Assembly (NCBI GenBank): GCA_002937495.1
Contig: PTJW01000049.1
Location: 1-7,180, forward strand
Length of the DNA: 7,180 nt
Source of the DNA: Pseudomonadota bacterium
GTDB taxonomy: Bacteria > Pseudomonadota > Alphaproteobacteria > UBA1280 > UBA12223
Direction: 5' to 3'
The translations under genes and the position numbers were made by a program. The stretch's first letter is position 1; each line of letters starts with the position of its first letter. Below the pieces are notes generated by a model. It was not told the origin of the DNA and did not search any database. It was given only the letters and a program-made list of their open reading frames with translations. Shown here piece after piece: positions 6,707 to 7,180 of the stretch.

Positions 6707-7180
6707 TTATTTATCTTCAGGAGTACCCTCAGAGCTTGATATAGTATAATTGCACTCAGGACACTTATGGATAAGTCCTTCTTTTTTAGTCTCTTTTTTT
6801 GTAGTAATTTTCCAGTTGCATTTTGGACACGGTTCTTCTAATGGTTTATCCCATAGTGCATATTTACACTTTGGCCACCCGTTACAAGAGTAGAATACTT
6901 TACCTTTTCTAGATTTTTTCTCTACAATATCATGATCGCCACACTTAGGACATTTAACACCTGTTGACTTAGGAGCTTCACGTACAATTGGGTTACCATC
7001 TGCATCTTTAGGTTCTTCACCTTCAATTGGCTGAGTAAACTTACATGCAGGGAAACCTGAACAAGCTTTAAACTTACCAAACTTACCGTTACGGATAACT
7101 AGATTGTTTGTATTACATTGTGGGCAAACTTCGTCTGTTTCTTCAACAGCTGACTTTGCTCTTTCAGCATTTACAATTTT
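6707..7180 (-). CDS. topA: DNA topoisomerase I, C-terminal zinc-ribbon region (5' part beyond window)
   Basis: Only the last 157 codons are present, ending in TAA at 6707-6709; the catalytic domains lie to the right of the window. Three zinc-ribbon units are visible, numbered from the first residue in view. Unit 1 has CPQC (19-22) and CSGFPAC (40-46). Unit 2 has CPKC (77-80) and CNGWPKC (99-105). Unit 3 has CPKC (118-121) and CPEC (140-143). The stretch EKKSRKGKVFYSC followed by CKYALWDKP (105-113) is characteristic of bacterial type IA topoisomerase tails, where the fingers bind single-stranded DNA and help strand passage during relaxation of negative supercoils. All four cysteines of each unit are kept. 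Unit 3 lacks the aromatic CxxxPxC form and is the most divergent. The tail is short after it, ending EDK. The family assignment is strong despite truncation. Confidence 0.93.
   Translation of the reverse strand, partial: KIVNAERAKSAVEETDEVCPQCNTNNLVIRNGKFGKFKACSGFPACKFTQPIEGEEPKDADGNPIVREAPKSTGVKCPKCGDHDIVEKKSRKGKVFYSCNGWPKCKYALWDKPLEEPCPKCNWKITTKKETKKEGLIHKCPECNYTISSSEGTPEDK

Noticed and set aside
1..7180. A single operon from topA to asmA
   Set aside because: A convincing terminator follows each of the four genes whose 3' end is visible, and the gaps are 139-222 bases.

Overview
This 7,180-base window is very AT-rich and carries only minus-strand genes. In transcription order they are: the 3' end of topA (DNA topoisomerase I), two paralogous methyl-accepting chemotaxis proteins, a 687-residue protein joining a sigma-factor-like N-terminus to a ParB-like centre and a coiled-coil tail, and the 5' part of an AsmA-family gene that runs off the left edge. 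The AsmA N-terminus (membrane helix, then APTFVNW, then a GYRVKINGDLQVQLMPNP-type strand) resembles alphaproteobacterial AsmA proteins. With the chemoreceptors and the low GC, this suggests a motile, AT-rich alphaproteobacterium, possibly a Rickettsiales or Holosporales relative. That placement is inference and is not proven by the window.

Layout from right to left: topA tail (6707-7180) and its terminator (6651-6682); chemoreceptor 1 (5119-6567) and its terminator (5075-5104); chemoreceptor 2 (3489-4940) and its terminator (3431-3468); a 222-base regulatory gap holding repeats and a good sigma-70 promoter; the sigma/ParB-like gene (1203-3266) and its UUCG-loop terminator (1149-1172); another promoter; and asmA (1-1046, 3' end missing). 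Every complete gene has its own terminator and a 139-222 base upstream gap, so these look like separate transcription units rather than an operon. No gap exceeds 300 bases. I see no tRNA, rRNA, CRISPR array or insertion sequence.

The two receptors share a single-Cache sensor, HAMP linker and signalling hairpin. Their signalling halves are almost identical even at DNA level, while their sensors differ, as expected for duplicated receptors that read different ligands through one chemotaxis array.

The most interesting object is the 687-residue protein. Residues about 24-98 and 168-225 look like sigma-70 regions 2 and 4, closest in feel to the FliA/sigma-28 type. Residues about 318-455 look like a ParB N-terminal domain with a modified GERR box (GELR) and a following helix-turn-helix. 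I do not recognise a characterised protein with this arrangement. Its promoter carries two copies of an ATGTCAG-plus-T-tract element exactly 21 bases apart.
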